18,763 nucleotides of DNA from an uncultured Prevotella sp. (GTDB lineage Bacteria; Bacteroidota; Bacteroidia; Bacteroidales; Bacteroidaceae), in assembly GCA_900548745.1 (NCBI GenBank), contig URLQ01000045.1:1-18763 (forward strand), read 5' to 3'. Of the stretch, positions 1 to 7,835 are shown piece by piece. The notes under the pieces were generated by a model that was given only the letters and a program-made list of their open reading frames with translations, was not told where the DNA came from and did not search any database. A program made the translations under genes and the position numbers. Each line of letters begins with the position of its first letter. Position 1 is the first letter of the stretch.

Positions 1-454
1 TGCCACTAAAATTACGACGCACCACACTGTTCATCAATACAGGTATTCCACCTTTTTTACGTGTCTCCCTTACAAACTTGCGAAGGTTTTCATCAAAAGT
101 CGAACCTGGTTCTGTATGTCTCTGCTTGTCAGCCTTTTCGTCATTATGGCCGAATTGGATTATTACATAATCGCCCGGCTTTATCTTGTTATATACAGTA
201 GTCCATCTGCCTTCATCAATGAAGCTTTTTGACGAGCGTCCGTTAACGGCATGGTTGTCTACCACGATGCCATCATCAAAATAATTGCAGAGCATCATGC
301 CCCACCCTCTTTCTTGCTTGTCGTCGGAAATATCCTTGTTTGCCATTGTAGAATCGCCGATCATGAATATCGTGATGGTCTTGTCTGCCTTAAATGAGCA
401 AAGCATCATTATCATTACTGACAATATCAATGGGATGTGTAGTTGTCTTTTCAT
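1..454 (-). CDS. Rhamnogalacturonan acetylesterase-like SGNH hydrolase (CE12 type), 5' part only
   Basis: This partial gene reads leftward and leaves the window after about 151 codons; I translated it by hand. The N-terminus (MKRQLHIPLILSVMIMML...) looks like a Sec signal peptide of about 22 residues, so the enzyme is probably periplasmic or exported. The SGNH blocks appear in order: block I GDSTM at residues 33-37 (Ser35 the likely nucleophile), block II NHAVNGRSSKSF at 67-78 with the conserved Gly, and block III FGHNDEK at 101-107 with the conserved Asn. This block set is characteristic of rhamnogalacturonan acetylesterases, which remove acetyl groups from pectin backbones. The catalytic Asp-His block near the C-terminus lies outside the window, so activity cannot be judged. 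The gene has its own candidate promoter and follows the hisS terminator, so it is probably a separate transcript. Another SGNH carbohydrate esterase remains possible. Confidence 0.85.
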   Translation of the reverse strand, partial: MKRQLHIPLILSVMIMMLCSFKADKTITIFMIGDSTMANKDISDDKQERGWGMMLCNYFDDGIVVDNHAVNGRSSKSFIDEGRWTTVYNKIKPGDYVIIQFGHNDEKADKQRHTEPGSTFDENLRKFVRETRKKGGIPVLMNSVVRRNFSG

Positions 455-459
455 TTGTT

Positions 460-491
460 CAAATATAAAATCTGTTGGTGCTTTTATCAAA
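460..491 (-). promoter_or_regulatory. Candidate Bacteroidetes promoter of the SGNH esterase gene
   Basis: On the minus strand TTTG (488-491), 20 nt, then TATATTTG (460-467), fits the Bacteroidetes -33/-7 consensus TTTG-N19-21-TAnnTTTG. Transcription would begin close to the ATG at 454, leaving almost no leader. The -33 box overlaps the U-tract of the hisS terminator. Confidence 0.55.
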
Positions 492-533
492 AAAGAGCAT
501 GTCGTACAAGAACGTGTCGACATACTCTTTTTT
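489..533 (-). terminator. Intrinsic terminator after hisS
   Basis: 16-nt arms at 489-504 and 518-533 are complementary except for one position, with a 13-nt loop. Read on the minus strand the stem ends in CTCTTTTTT, the standard hairpin plus U-tract. It starts 15 nt past the hisS stop codon. The outer A/T pairs make it U-tract-like on both strands, so it could also stop plus-strand transcripts. Confidence 0.85.
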
Positions 534-548
534 ATATAACAAGTATAA

Positions 549-1910
549 TTACGCTTTAACGATGGAAATCATCTCCTCAGCAGTAACCTGTTTCTGCTCG
601 CCGGTCTCCATGTTTTTCAGAGTGACGACACCTTTCTGAATCTCGTCATCACCAGCCAAAGCGACAAACGGGATGTTGTTGGCATTGGCATAGCTCATCT
701 GCTTTTTCATCTTTGCCGCGTCAGGGAACAGTTCTGTGCGTATGCCATTTGCACGGCTCTTGCTTACTATAGGCATACAATATTCAGCTTCCTTGTCTCC
801 GAAGTTTATGAAAAGAAGCTGTGTGTTCGTTGTTATCTCCTTTGGATAGAGGTCGAGAGTGTTCAGCACATCATAGATGCGGTCTGCGCCAAACGAGATA
901 CCGACGCCGCTTATTCCCGGCATACCGAAGATACCAGTCAGGTTGTCATAGCGGCCACCACCGGTTATGCTTCCCATCGGAGTATCGAGAGCCTTGACTT
1001 CAAAGATGGCACCTGTATAGTAATTAAGTCCGCGTGCCAAAGTGAGGTCAAGCTGCAGTTCGTTTTCCAGTTCCACCTTGTCGCAGGCACCAAGAATAAA
1101 GCGAAGTTCCTCTATACCCTTCATGCCTATTTCCGAAGCGGAGAGGAAATTCTCCATTGTCTGAAGCTTTTCTTCATTTGTTCCGGATAAAGTTATGACT
1201 GGTTGTAACTTAGCTATTGCCTCTTCACTTATTCCATCGGCACGTAATTCTTCGTTTACTTTATCAAGACCTATTTTCTCCAACTTGTCGATAGCAACTG
1301 TAATGTCAACAATCTTGTCGGCTTCACCTACTATTTCTGCGATGCCCGAGAGTAGCTTTCGGTTGTTGATCTTTATCTGCACACGTATGCCAAGGCGCTG
1401 GAATACTGTGTCCATAATCTGGACCAACTCCACCTCGTTGAGTAGTGAATTGCTGCCTACGATATCTGCATCACATTGATAGAACTCTCTGTAACGTCCC
1501 TTCTGCGGACGGTCTGCTCTCCATACTGGCTGTATCTGATAACGCTTGAACGGCAACTGTATTTCATCACGGTGCATCACGACGAAACGGGCAAAAGGAA
1601 CAGTAAGGTCATAGCGTAGTCCCTTTTCGCATATTTTGGAAGATAATGCTACGGAATTGCGTTCTGCCAGTTGTTCATCTGTTATCTTGCCTAAATAGTC
1701 GCCACTATTCAATACACGAAACAGAAGTTTGTCACCCTCTTCTCCATATTTGCCAAGCAAGGTCTGGAGAGTCTCCATGGCAGGAGTCTCAATCTGTCGG
1801 AATCCATAGAGGGAATAGACAGAGCGTATAGTGTCAAAGATATAGTTTCGCTTCGCCATTTCTATTGGCGAGAAGTCGCGGGTTCCTTTGGGAATTGATG
1901 GTTTACTCAT
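549..1910 (-). CDS. hisS: Histidine-tRNA ligase
   Basis: Class II aminoacyl-tRNA synthetase that charges tRNA-His with histidine in the cytoplasm. The 453-residue product has the expected layout: an N-terminal start typical of HisRS (PKGTRDFSP, 8-16), motif 2 around residues 131-150 (RADRPQKGRYREFYQCDADI), the histidine-binding signature ARGLNYYTG at 292-300, a GGGRYD segment at 317-322, motif 3 around GISFGADRI (338-346), and a C-terminal anticodon-binding domain from about 363. All key segments look intact and the length is normal for the longer bacterial forms. It begins 21 nt after the purA stop, so purA and hisS are probably one transcript, ended by the hairpin at 489-533. The ATG at 1910 gives the family's usual N-terminus. 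Confidence 0.98.
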   Translation of the reverse strand: MSKPSIPKGTRDFSPIEMAKRNYIFDTIRSVYSLYGFRQIETPAMETLQTLLGKYGEEGDKLLFRVLNSGDYLGKITDEQLAERNSVALSSKICEKGLRYDLTVPFARFVVMHRDEIQLPFKRYQIQPVWRADRPQKGRYREFYQCDADIVGSNSLLNEVELVQIMDTVFQRLGIRVQIKINNRKLLSGIAEIVGEADKIVDITVAIDKLEKIGLDKVNEELRADGISEEAIAKLQPVITLSGTNEEKLQTMENFLSASEIGMKGIEELRFILGACDKVELENELQLDLTLARGLNYYTGAIFEVKALDTPMGSITGGGRYDNLTGIFGMPGISGVGISFGADRIYDVLNTLDLYPKEITTNTQLLFINFGDKEAEYCMPIVSKSRANGIRTELFPDAAKMKKQMSYANANNIPFVALAGDDEIQKGVVTLKNMETGEQKQVTAEEMISIVKA

Positions 1911-1931
1911 TTATCGTATTTTAAGTTTGTG

Positions 1932-3206
1932 TTATTTTCTGACAATAGTCTGCTCACGGTCAGGACCGATTGAGATGATCTTGATTGGAGTTTCAAGTTC
2001 TGCCTCAAGGAATTTGATGTATTCTTTGAATTCAGCCGGGAACTGCTCCTCGCTTGTAAACTTAGTCATGTCGGTCTTCCATCCTGGCAATTCCTTGTAT
2101 ACAGGCTCAATACCATGCTCAATGTCGTATGGGAAGTCGCGTGTCTCCTTGCCATTCTGCTTGTAGGCAACACAAGCCTTGATAGTGTCGAAGCCATCAA
2201 GCACATCACTCTTCATCATGATGAGCTGGGTAACACCGTTTATCATGATGGCATAACGCAATGCCACGAGGTCAATCCATCCGCAACGGCGCTCACGACC
2301 TGTTACCGCTCCATATTCATGGCCAAGGGCACGAAGTTCGGCTCCTGTCTCATCGAACAGCTCTGTAGGGAACGGACCGGAGCCGACACGTGTACAGTAA
2401 GCCTTCATGATACCGTAAACCTCACCAATCTTGTTAGGACCGATGCCAAGTCCTGAACATGCTCCGGCACAAATGGTGTTTGAAGATGTTACGAAAGGAT
2501 AGCTGCCGAAGTCGACGTCAAGCATTGTGCCTTGTGCTCCTTCGCAAAGAATATCCTTGCCTGAACGCAGAATCTTGTTTATTTCGTGTTCAGAGTCTAC
2601 GATTTCGAATTGTTTCAGATACTCTATTCCTTCCATCCATTTCTTCTCGACTTCCGTGATGTCATAGTCTGTATAACCGAGATCTTTCAGCATCTCTTCA
2701 TGGCGAGCCTTATGCTGTGCATATTTCTCCTCGAAGTTATCGAAAATATCGCCGACTCTCAAACCTGTACGTGAAATCTTGTCTGTATATGTAGGTCCAA
2801 TACCTTTACCTGTAGTACCAACCTTGTTTTTTCCTTTCTTTGCCTCATAAGCAGCATCAAGCAGACGATGTGTAGGCATAATCAGGTGAGCTTTCTTTGA
2901 TATCTTTAGACGCTTGGTGAGCGGATGACCACTCTTCTCCAAATCCTTTGCTTCGTCCATGAACAAGTCTGGAGCAAGTACTACACCGTTGCCGATAATA
3001 TTCACTTTTCCACCTTGGAAGATACCTGAAGGGATGCTGCGCAGAACATATTTCTGTCCTTCAAACTCCAATGTGTGTCCTGCGTTAGGGCCACCTTGGA
3101 AACGTGCGATTACATCGTAGTTAGGTGTCAATACGTCTACTACCTTTCCTTTTCCCTCGTCGCCCCACTGCAAACCGAGCAGGACATCTACTTTACCTGT
3201 ATTCAT
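1932..3206 (-). CDS. purA: Adenylosuccinate synthetase
   Basis: Catalyses the GTP-dependent joining of IMP and aspartate to adenylosuccinate, the first committed step from IMP to AMP. The 424-residue protein shows the N-terminal signature LQWGDEGKGKVVD (12-24), with the catalytic Asp and glycine-rich phosphate loop; NAGHTL (41-46), carrying the catalytic His; and the IMP-binding signature VGTTGKGIGPTYTDK (129-143). Length and motifs match an intact enzyme. It lies 21 nt upstream of hisS and is the first gene of that pair. The leader of about 80 nt to the candidate promoter at 3289-3321 shows no riboswitch-like fold that I could recognise. Confidence 0.98.
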   Translation of the reverse strand: MNTGKVDVLLGLQWGDEGKGKVVDVLTPNYDVIARFQGGPNAGHTLEFEGQKYVLRSIPSGIFQGGKVNIIGNGVVLAPDLFMDEAKDLEKSGHPLTKRLKISKKAHLIMPTHRLLDAAYEAKKGKNKVGTTGKGIGPTYTDKISRTGLRVGDIFDNFEEKYAQHKARHEEMLKDLGYTDYDITEVEKKWMEGIEYLKQFEIVDSEHEINKILRSGKDILCEGAQGTMLDVDFGSYPFVTSSNTICAGACSGLGIGPNKIGEVYGIMKAYCTRVGSGPFPTELFDETGAELRALGHEYGAVTGRERRCGWIDLVALRYAIMINGVTQLIMMKSDVLDGFDTIKACVAYKQNGKETRDFPYDIEHGIEPVYKELPGWKTDMTKFTSEEQFPAEFKEYIKFLEAELETPIKIISIGPDREQTIVRK

Positions 3207-3288
3207 TTTTATGTGTAATTTTTTGAATTCTCTATATGTTATTTATTTAAATGAATTGTCTTCTGACGAACAGATTCAATTTTCCGTA

Positions 3289-3321
3289 CAAAAATACAAC
3301 TTTATTTTCTATTATAGTAAA
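3289..3321 (-). promoter_or_regulatory. Candidate promoter of purA-hisS
   Basis: Minus strand TATTTTTG (3289-3296) matches the -7 consensus TAnnTTTG. A TTTA (3318-3321), one base off TTTG, lies 21 nt upstream. It sits between the alkD-side terminator and the purA start. The imperfect -33 keeps confidence moderate. Confidence 0.45.
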
Positions 3322-3330
3322 TATTACAAC

Positions 3331-3356
3331 AAAAAGTGCATTTACATACACCTTTT
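3331..3356 (-). terminator. Possible intrinsic terminator of the AraC/DPP III/AlkD cluster
   Basis: On the minus strand AAAAGGTG, a 10-nt loop and CACTTTTT form an 8-bp stem with one G-U pair. The 5' arm lies in the last codons of the HEAT-repeat gene and the loop contains its stop codon. The stem is AT-rich and short, so it may be weak. Confidence 0.5.
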
Positions 3357-3953
3357 CAAAGCCGAATCCACGATATTCGCCTGTAGCTCTCCCATTGCAG
3401 CGAAAGTGTTCAGGCTATTCATGGCTGCATGTTTTACTCCTACGGCTTTGTCGCTGAGAGCTGCAATTGCTTGGTCTATAAACTCATTAATGTCTCTTTC
3501 TGATGGTTGGCTGCCTTTTTTGAACAGACATGCCAACAGGTTATATCCGCATATCTGCACCAGGGTATTGTCGGATGCAATCCACAGATATCCGTATATT
3601 GAAGCATCAGCAACATACTGGTACAGATTAAAGGCTGCATATTCTGCGATTTCCTGCGTCTGCGTCTGTTCCATCCAAAGCGATAGCATCTGTCCGTCCA
3701 TGCGTTCTGCCGGCATAATCAGCGTTGCAAGAATCTTGCATTCCCTCACATTCTCCTTCCATAGAGCGATGGCGAGGTCGTAGTCCTTGCCGTATTCTTC
3801 AGCGATCTTGCGCAGGGCAGGAAGCTGTATGCCCCAGTTAAGGTAGCTGTTTATGCCTTTCTCCCTCATGGAACCTGATGCCACTCCATTCATCTGCAAG
3901 GAGAATCCACGTTTGATTTTCTTTACCGTATCTTGTATTTCTGCTGATTGCAT
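3342..3953 (-). CDS. AlkD-like HEAT-repeat protein (DNA alkylation repair family)
   Basis: A 203-residue protein resembling the DNA alkylation repair enzyme family (AlkC/AlkD fold), built of paired helices. The stretch LRKIAEEYGKDYDLAIALWKEN, then VRECKILATLIMPAERM (roughly residues 46-85), is the segment I recognise: a helix pair followed by a conserved Arg-Glu-x-Lys and Leu-Ala. The rest is helical (AEYAAFNLYQYVAD, ICGYNLLACLF, KAVGVKHAAMNSLN), fitting HEAT-like repeats. In characterised AlkD the fold excises bulky alkylpurines; many short Bacteroidetes homologs are untested, so a repair role is inferred from the family only. It follows the DPP III stop by 22 nt and is probably co-transcribed with it. 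A DNA-binding but non-catalytic role is possible. Confidence 0.75.
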   Translation of the reverse strand: MQSAEIQDTVKKIKRGFSLQMNGVASGSMREKGINSYLNWGIQLPALRKIAEEYGKDYDLAIALWKENVRECKILATLIMPAERMDGQMLSLWMEQTQTQEIAEYAAFNLYQYVADASIYGYLWIASDNTLVQICGYNLLACLFKKGSQPSERDINEFIDQAIAALSDKAVGVKHAAMNSLNTFAAMGELQANIVDSALKRCM

Positions 3954-3975
3954 GTCTTCTGTATTTTATATGAAA

Positions 3976-5931
3976 CTAAATAAGTGCAGCGTAGTCGGTA
4001 CTGTATCTTAGCATCTGCTCTGCATATGCTTCGGTATAGTCAGCCGTTATGTCAGTAATGTTTCCGGCATTGTCCTTTTCCAATTTCAGCACAGGGTTTA
4101 TGAAGCCTTTGTACGGAGCAAGGTTGAGTCTTGAATATCGTTGCAATACCTCCTCGTGCAATGTCTTGTCTACATTCACTCCATAGGTTTCCACCAGATG
4201 TCTGGCTGCATCATAGTCGCCTTCGCTCTTTATCCGCTGTACTTCGGCAAGCAGCCGGGCAAACAGTTCTCTTAGCATGTCATAGTCGTTAATGCGGACA
4301 AATGTCTTGCCGCCATGGTTGTACATCTCCATCACATTGTCTTTTCTGCCGTGCTCATACACCCAGTGTGCGATTAATGCACGGTTTCTCATGTGTGCCT
4401 CTTCTATCCTGTTTCCCGGCGCAATACGTACCAGCTGTGTCATCAGACCATTCATGATATATGTATAGTATGACGCCTTGTATGCTTCCTCATTGTCGAG
4501 CAGTCCAAGTTCAACAAGTTTCTTGTCTGCTATATAGTATAGTCCGAAGAGGTCAGCACGAGCCTCTTCTATTGTACTGCCATATGTCTTAAGCGCGTCT
4601 GGCGACACTCCGTCAAGAAGTCTTCCGCTGCCATGTCCGAGACATTCATGCAGGTCGGTATGCAAGTCGTCACATCTGTCGCCGTATTTGTCTATGAAAC
4701 TGACGATTGCCTTGTCTTCTATGAACTCCTCCTTGAACCCGTTGCCATGTGCAGCCTCATTATATGCTCCAATAAGGTTGCTTATGGTAACGCTTTTGCT
4801 TCCGTATCTGGCTCTTATCCAGTCCGCATTCGGTAGGTTGATGCCTATGGCCGTTGACGGATACTCGTCACCTCCGAGCATGGCTGCACGAACGACATGT
4901 GCCGTAACGCCTTTCACCTTCTTTTTTCTGAAGCGTGGGTCTACTGGAGAGTGGTCTTCAAACCATTGGGCGTTGTCGCTTATGGTCTTTGTACGCTTTG
5001 TCGCCTCCATATCCTTGTATTCTACAATTCCCTCCCAGGAGCCTTTCAGTCCGAGGGGATCACCATACACTTCTATGAAGCCATTGACGAAGTCGATATC
5101 CGAAGAATGTTCCTGAACCCATTCGATGCAATACTTATTGAATGTTTTCAGATCGCCTGTCGTATAATAATCTACAAGGGTTTCGATATATTGTCTCTGC
5201 TTGTCGTTCTGGGCATACCCCTTTGCCTTGTTGAGCCAAAAGACGATATGTTCTATGGCGGCACCGTAAAGTCCGCCTATTTTCCATACATGTTCCGTCA
5301 AGGCTCCGTCGCTTTTGACCAATGTTGTGTTCAAACCGTGGGAAACAGGTTCGTCGTCATCATTTGCAGACTGTTTCTTATAGAAGTCCTCAACTTCCTT
5401 TTGTGTGACGCCATCATAGAAGTTGCATGCCGACTCTTTGACCACGTCCACTCCCTCGTCCATATTGACACGTTTTGGCATGAAAGAGGGGTCAAAGACA
5501 GGTTTTGAGAGTTCATCTATAAGCTGTTCCGCTGTTTCGCCTTTGCCAAGAGGCAAAAGCTCCTTGTTGCAGTTTTCCACGGCATTGCGCAGAAACTGTT
5601 CCGAGAAGTCTGGAACAAATTTCTCGCATCCGTAATGGTGGTAGATACCATTAGAGAACCACACCCTGTTGAGATACTCTGTAAGCGCAAGGAATTCCTT
5701 GTCCTGCCTGTCGCCTTTGTATGACAAGAATACAGCCTCAAGTGTTTTTCTTATCTTGAGATTATATTTCCCAAACTGGTCGAAGGTGATGTCGCGCCCC
5801 CAAAGTGTAGCTTCCGACAAGCAGTAGATAAGCTTTTTACTGTTCAATGGCAGTTTGTCGAAACCATCCAACCTGTATCTCAGCATCTGGATGTCGGCAA
5901 AGCGTACATCCTGGCATTTATAGTTCTCCAT
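3976..5931 (-). CDS. Dipeptidyl peptidase III (peptidase family M49)
   Basis: Zinc metallopeptidase that removes dipeptides from the N-terminus of short peptides. From the ATG at 5931 the product is 651 residues. The M49 zinc motif HECLGH is at about 428-433 and the second motif EEARAD at about 455-460, supplying two His and one Glu ligand. The Cys inside HEXXGH is the variant described for the Bacteroides thetaiotaomicron enzyme. No signal peptide is visible, so the enzyme is probably cytoplasmic. An in-frame GTG at 5982 would add 17 residues and overlap the AraC-type gene; I prefer the ATG because the extension has no family-like sequence and the ATG leaves a normal 40-nt gap. Such proteins are sometimes annotated as dihydrofolate reductase; no DHFR fold is seen here. 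It is probably the middle gene of a three-gene unit. Confidence 0.93.
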   Translation of the reverse strand: MENYKCQDVRFADIQMLRYRLDGFDKLPLNSKKLIYCLSEATLWGRDITFDQFGKYNLKIRKTLEAVFLSYKGDRQDKEFLALTEYLNRVWFSNGIYHHYGCEKFVPDFSEQFLRNAVENCNKELLPLGKGETAEQLIDELSKPVFDPSFMPKRVNMDEGVDVVKESACNFYDGVTQKEVEDFYKKQSANDDDEPVSHGLNTTLVKSDGALTEHVWKIGGLYGAAIEHIVFWLNKAKGYAQNDKQRQYIETLVDYYTTGDLKTFNKYCIEWVQEHSSDIDFVNGFIEVYGDPLGLKGSWEGIVEYKDMEATKRTKTISDNAQWFEDHSPVDPRFRKKKVKGVTAHVVRAAMLGGDEYPSTAIGINLPNADWIRARYGSKSVTISNLIGAYNEAAHGNGFKEEFIEDKAIVSFIDKYGDRCDDLHTDLHECLGHGSGRLLDGVSPDALKTYGSTIEEARADLFGLYYIADKKLVELGLLDNEEAYKASYYTYIMNGLMTQLVRIAPGNRIEEAHMRNRALIAHWVYEHGRKDNVMEMYNHGGKTFVRINDYDMLRELFARLLAEVQRIKSEGDYDAARHLVETYGVNVDKTLHEEVLQRYSRLNLAPYKGFINPVLKLEKDNAGNITDITADYTEAYAEQMLRYSTDYAALI

Positions 5932-5971
5932 ATATCTTGTTTTTCTATTCTTTAGATTTGTGTGCGGAGCA

Positions 5972-6427
5972 TTACTCCCCACTTATCGGCTGTGGCACAT
6001 CCATCCTTTCCGGTTTCGGTGTTGCCGACAGTTTGTACCTTCTTGGTGTTATGCCTTCAAAACGGAAGAAGGCGGCATAGAAAGACTGTCTGTTTGCGAA
6101 TCCCACCATATTGCTTATATCCTCCATGGTAAGCTTTCTGCAGGATTCATCTTTTAACAGCATCATGGCCTCCGATACTCTGTATCGGTTTACGAAGGAT
6201 GTATAGTTCATTCCGAATCTGACATTCAGCACAGCCGACACATATCGTGTGTTAGTACCGATGTCAAGGGCGAGTCTTTTTGCTGTATATCCCTTTTCCT
6301 TATACTTCTTTTTGTTTCCGATAAAATCGATGATTCTGTTCATGAGAGTGTCCATCAACTCCGGATTTACGAGATTGAGATAAGTAACATCTTTCTCTTT
6401 CTTTTCTCTGATATTATATTTAGCCAT
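5972..6427 (-). CDS. AraC-type transcriptional regulator, DNA-binding domain only
   Basis: A 151-residue protein that is essentially a lone AraC/XylS DNA-binding domain. The first helix-turn-helix lies around residues 49-72 (AKRLALDIGTNTRYVSAVLN) and the second around 99-125 (LTMEDISNMVGFANRQSFYAAFFRFEG), followed by the family's ITPRRYK end at 126-132. The first about 40 residues (MAKYNIREKKEKDVTYLNL...) are too short for a classical arabinose-type sensor domain and no membrane segment is seen. Short proteins of this kind are common in Bacteroidales; their ligands are generally unknown. It leads DPP III (40-nt gap) and the AlkD-like gene, so it may regulate its own unit, but no operator was identified. 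The ATG at 6427 is preferred because it precedes a continuous charged N-terminus. Confidence 0.88.
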   Translation of the reverse strand: MAKYNIREKKEKDVTYLNLVNPELMDTLMNRIIDFIGNKKKYKEKGYTAKRLALDIGTNTRYVSAVLNVRFGMNYTSFVNRYRVSEAMMLLKDESCRKLTMEDISNMVGFANRQSFYAAFFRFEGITPRRYKLSATPKPERMDVPQPISGE

Positions 6428-6553
6428 ACCTATTAAAATAATTATTCTGAACTAATTCAGTTCTGTTCCTGCTTACAATACAATTTACTCTTTTCCTATG
6501 TGTGCCGCATGCACCATGAATGTGTTTTGCGGTAACGTGCACTAAATTTAATG

Positions 6554-6584
6554 CAAAGATACTGCAAAATATCTATATGGAAAA
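6554..6584 (-). promoter_or_regulatory. Candidate promoter of the AraC/DPP III/AlkD cluster
   Basis: Minus-strand TATCTTTG (6554-6561) is a perfect TAnnTTTG -7 element. About 19 nt upstream is a T-run (TTTT or TTTC, 6580-6584) in place of TTTG. The predicted leader is about 120 nt. The rest of the 227-bp gap to the RNase Z gene (6428-6654) is AT-rich with nothing else recognised. Confidence 0.5.
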
Positions 6585-6654
6585 ATAAATTACAGAAATA
6601 TTCTGATGCTTTTTATCGTTTATTTTTCCCATTCATGTTTTTACGGCTCTGTAT

Positions 6655-7587
6655 TTAAATTTTTTTTTGCTTCTCCACGTCGTAGACATCCATTTCGTTG
6701 GAGAGGAAGGAATTCCCGAAAACGCTCTTAGCCTCATTCAGTACTATGTTCTCGTTGCTGTATTTGGAAGAGTAATGCCCGAGCATCAGCATTCCTGCCT
6801 TTGCCTCTTTCGCTACCGTGGCAGCCTGGCGGGCTGTGGAATGACAGTATTTTGCTGCCTGTTTCTCGTCAGCATCGGTGTATGTGGATTCATGGTAGAG
6901 TGCGCTTACGTCCATTATCTGTTTGTGGAGTGTCGGAATATAGCGTGTGTCAGAACAGTAAGCATAAGACAGCGGTTCTTCTGCCGGAAGGGTAAGTCTG
7001 CTGTTGGGGACAACCGTTCCGTCTGCCGTCAGCCAGTCGGCACCGTTCTTTATGTTGTTGTATTGGCTTTGCGGCACTTCGTAGTAGTCCATCATCTCCC
7101 TGTTGATATGTGGCAGGCGTGGTTTCTCCTTGAACAGGAATCCGCAGCACGGCACTCTGTGCTGGAGGGGTATAGTGGTTACGGTAAGACTCTTGTCCTC
7201 ATATATCACCTTGTTTTCGGTCGTCTCCACAGGATGGAAGATGAGTTGGTATTCGAATGTTGAGCAGAAGAGTTTCTGCTGAAGTTCAAAGAGTTCCTGC
7301 ATCTCCTTGGGGGCATATATGTGAAGGGGGGCTGTCCTGCCGAGCAGTCCGAATGTAGACACCAGTCCCATCAGACCGAAACAATGGTCTCCATGCATGT
7401 GTGTTATGAAGACGGCTCCCACCTTGGAGAAATGCACCTTGCTTTTGCGGAGCTGCAGCTGAGAGCCCTCTCCACAGTCTATCATAAACATCTTGTCATG
7501 TATCTCTATCAGTTGTGACGATGTGTTGTGCTTGAGGTTGGGCAATGCACTTCCACATCCCAGTATGTGTATCTGGAATCTTGCCAT
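6655..7587 (-). CDS. rnz: Ribonuclease Z (tRNA 3'-end endonuclease)
   Basis: Metallo-beta-lactamase-fold endonuclease that cuts pre-tRNA 3' trailers before CCA addition. The 310-residue product carries the full zinc set in order: HMHGDH at 63-68, LQHRVPCCGF with His143, YCSDTRY with Asp213, the family segments HESTY (232-236) and HSTA (249-252), and LGHYSSKY with His271. The N-terminal ILGCGSALP and DCGEGSQLQL segments are also typical of RNase Z, so annotation as a generic beta-lactamase-like protein would be too weak. It stands alone: 227 bp from the AraC-type gene downstream and 248 bp from the lipoprotein gene upstream. No TAnnTTTG promoter was found in that upstream gap, which instead holds the 22-bp repeat array. 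Confidence 0.96.
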   Translation of the reverse strand: MARFQIHILGCGSALPNLKHNTSSQLIEIHDKMFMIDCGEGSQLQLRKSKVHFSKVGAVFITHMHGDHCFGLMGLVSTFGLLGRTAPLHIYAPKEMQELFELQQKLFCSTFEYQLIFHPVETTENKVIYEDKSLTVTTIPLQHRVPCCGFLFKEKPRLPHINREMMDYYEVPQSQYNNIKNGADWLTADGTVVPNSRLTLPAEEPLSYAYCSDTRYIPTLHKQIMDVSALYHESTYTDADEKQAAKYCHSTARQAATVAKEAKAGMLMLGHYSSKYSNENIVLNEAKSVFGNSFLSNEMDVYDVEKQKKI

Positions 7588-7649
7588 TATGTCAAATACC
7601 TTATTTAATTTTATGTCATCCGGGAGAGCGGGTGATGATATGTGAAATG

Positions 7650-7759
7650 GAAAGTTACCGACTTTCTATGAGAAAGTTACGTACTTTCTATGAGAAAGTC
7701 ATATACTTACTGCATGAAAGTCACCTGTTTACTTGAAGAAAGTCACCTGTTTTCTCAAG
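7650..7759. repeat. Five-unit tandem array, exact 22-bp period, palindromic units
   Basis: Five contiguous units begin at 7650, 7672, 7694, 7716 and 7738, each starting GAAAGT. Units 1 and 2 have the form GAAAGT-N5-ACTTTC-TATGA, so each is a 17-bp dyad plus a 5-bp spacer. Units 3-5 drift on the right side (ACTTAC, GTTTAC, GTTTTC). The array lies between the start of rnz and the end of the lipoprotein gene. With no unique spacers it is not a CRISPR. Function is unknown; compare 15099-15208. Confidence 0.9.
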
Positions 7760-7835
7760 GCAGGCAAACTGATACTCCCTGTATCCATTACTCATGATAT
7801 ATTATCACTCTTGATGTCGGATGCTCCTTTTTATA

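Noticed and set aside
285..539. Plus-strand 84-codon frame
   Set aside because: It lies antisense to the SGNH esterase start and crosses the hisS terminator; no coding signature.
4897..5508. Plus-strand 203-codon frame, and similar long frames at 10417-11037 and 11764-12375
   Set aside because: These are antisense shadows of DPP III, the TPR protein and the binding lipoprotein; their translations look like random Cys/Phe/His-rich sequence.
5932..5982. GTG start for DPP III giving 17 more residues
   Set aside because: It would overlap the AraC-type gene, the added residues lack family-like sequence, and the ATG at 5931 gives normal operon spacing.
7650..7759. 22-bp arrays as CRISPR arrays
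   Set aside because: Units are contiguous with no unique spacers, and no cas gene is in the window.
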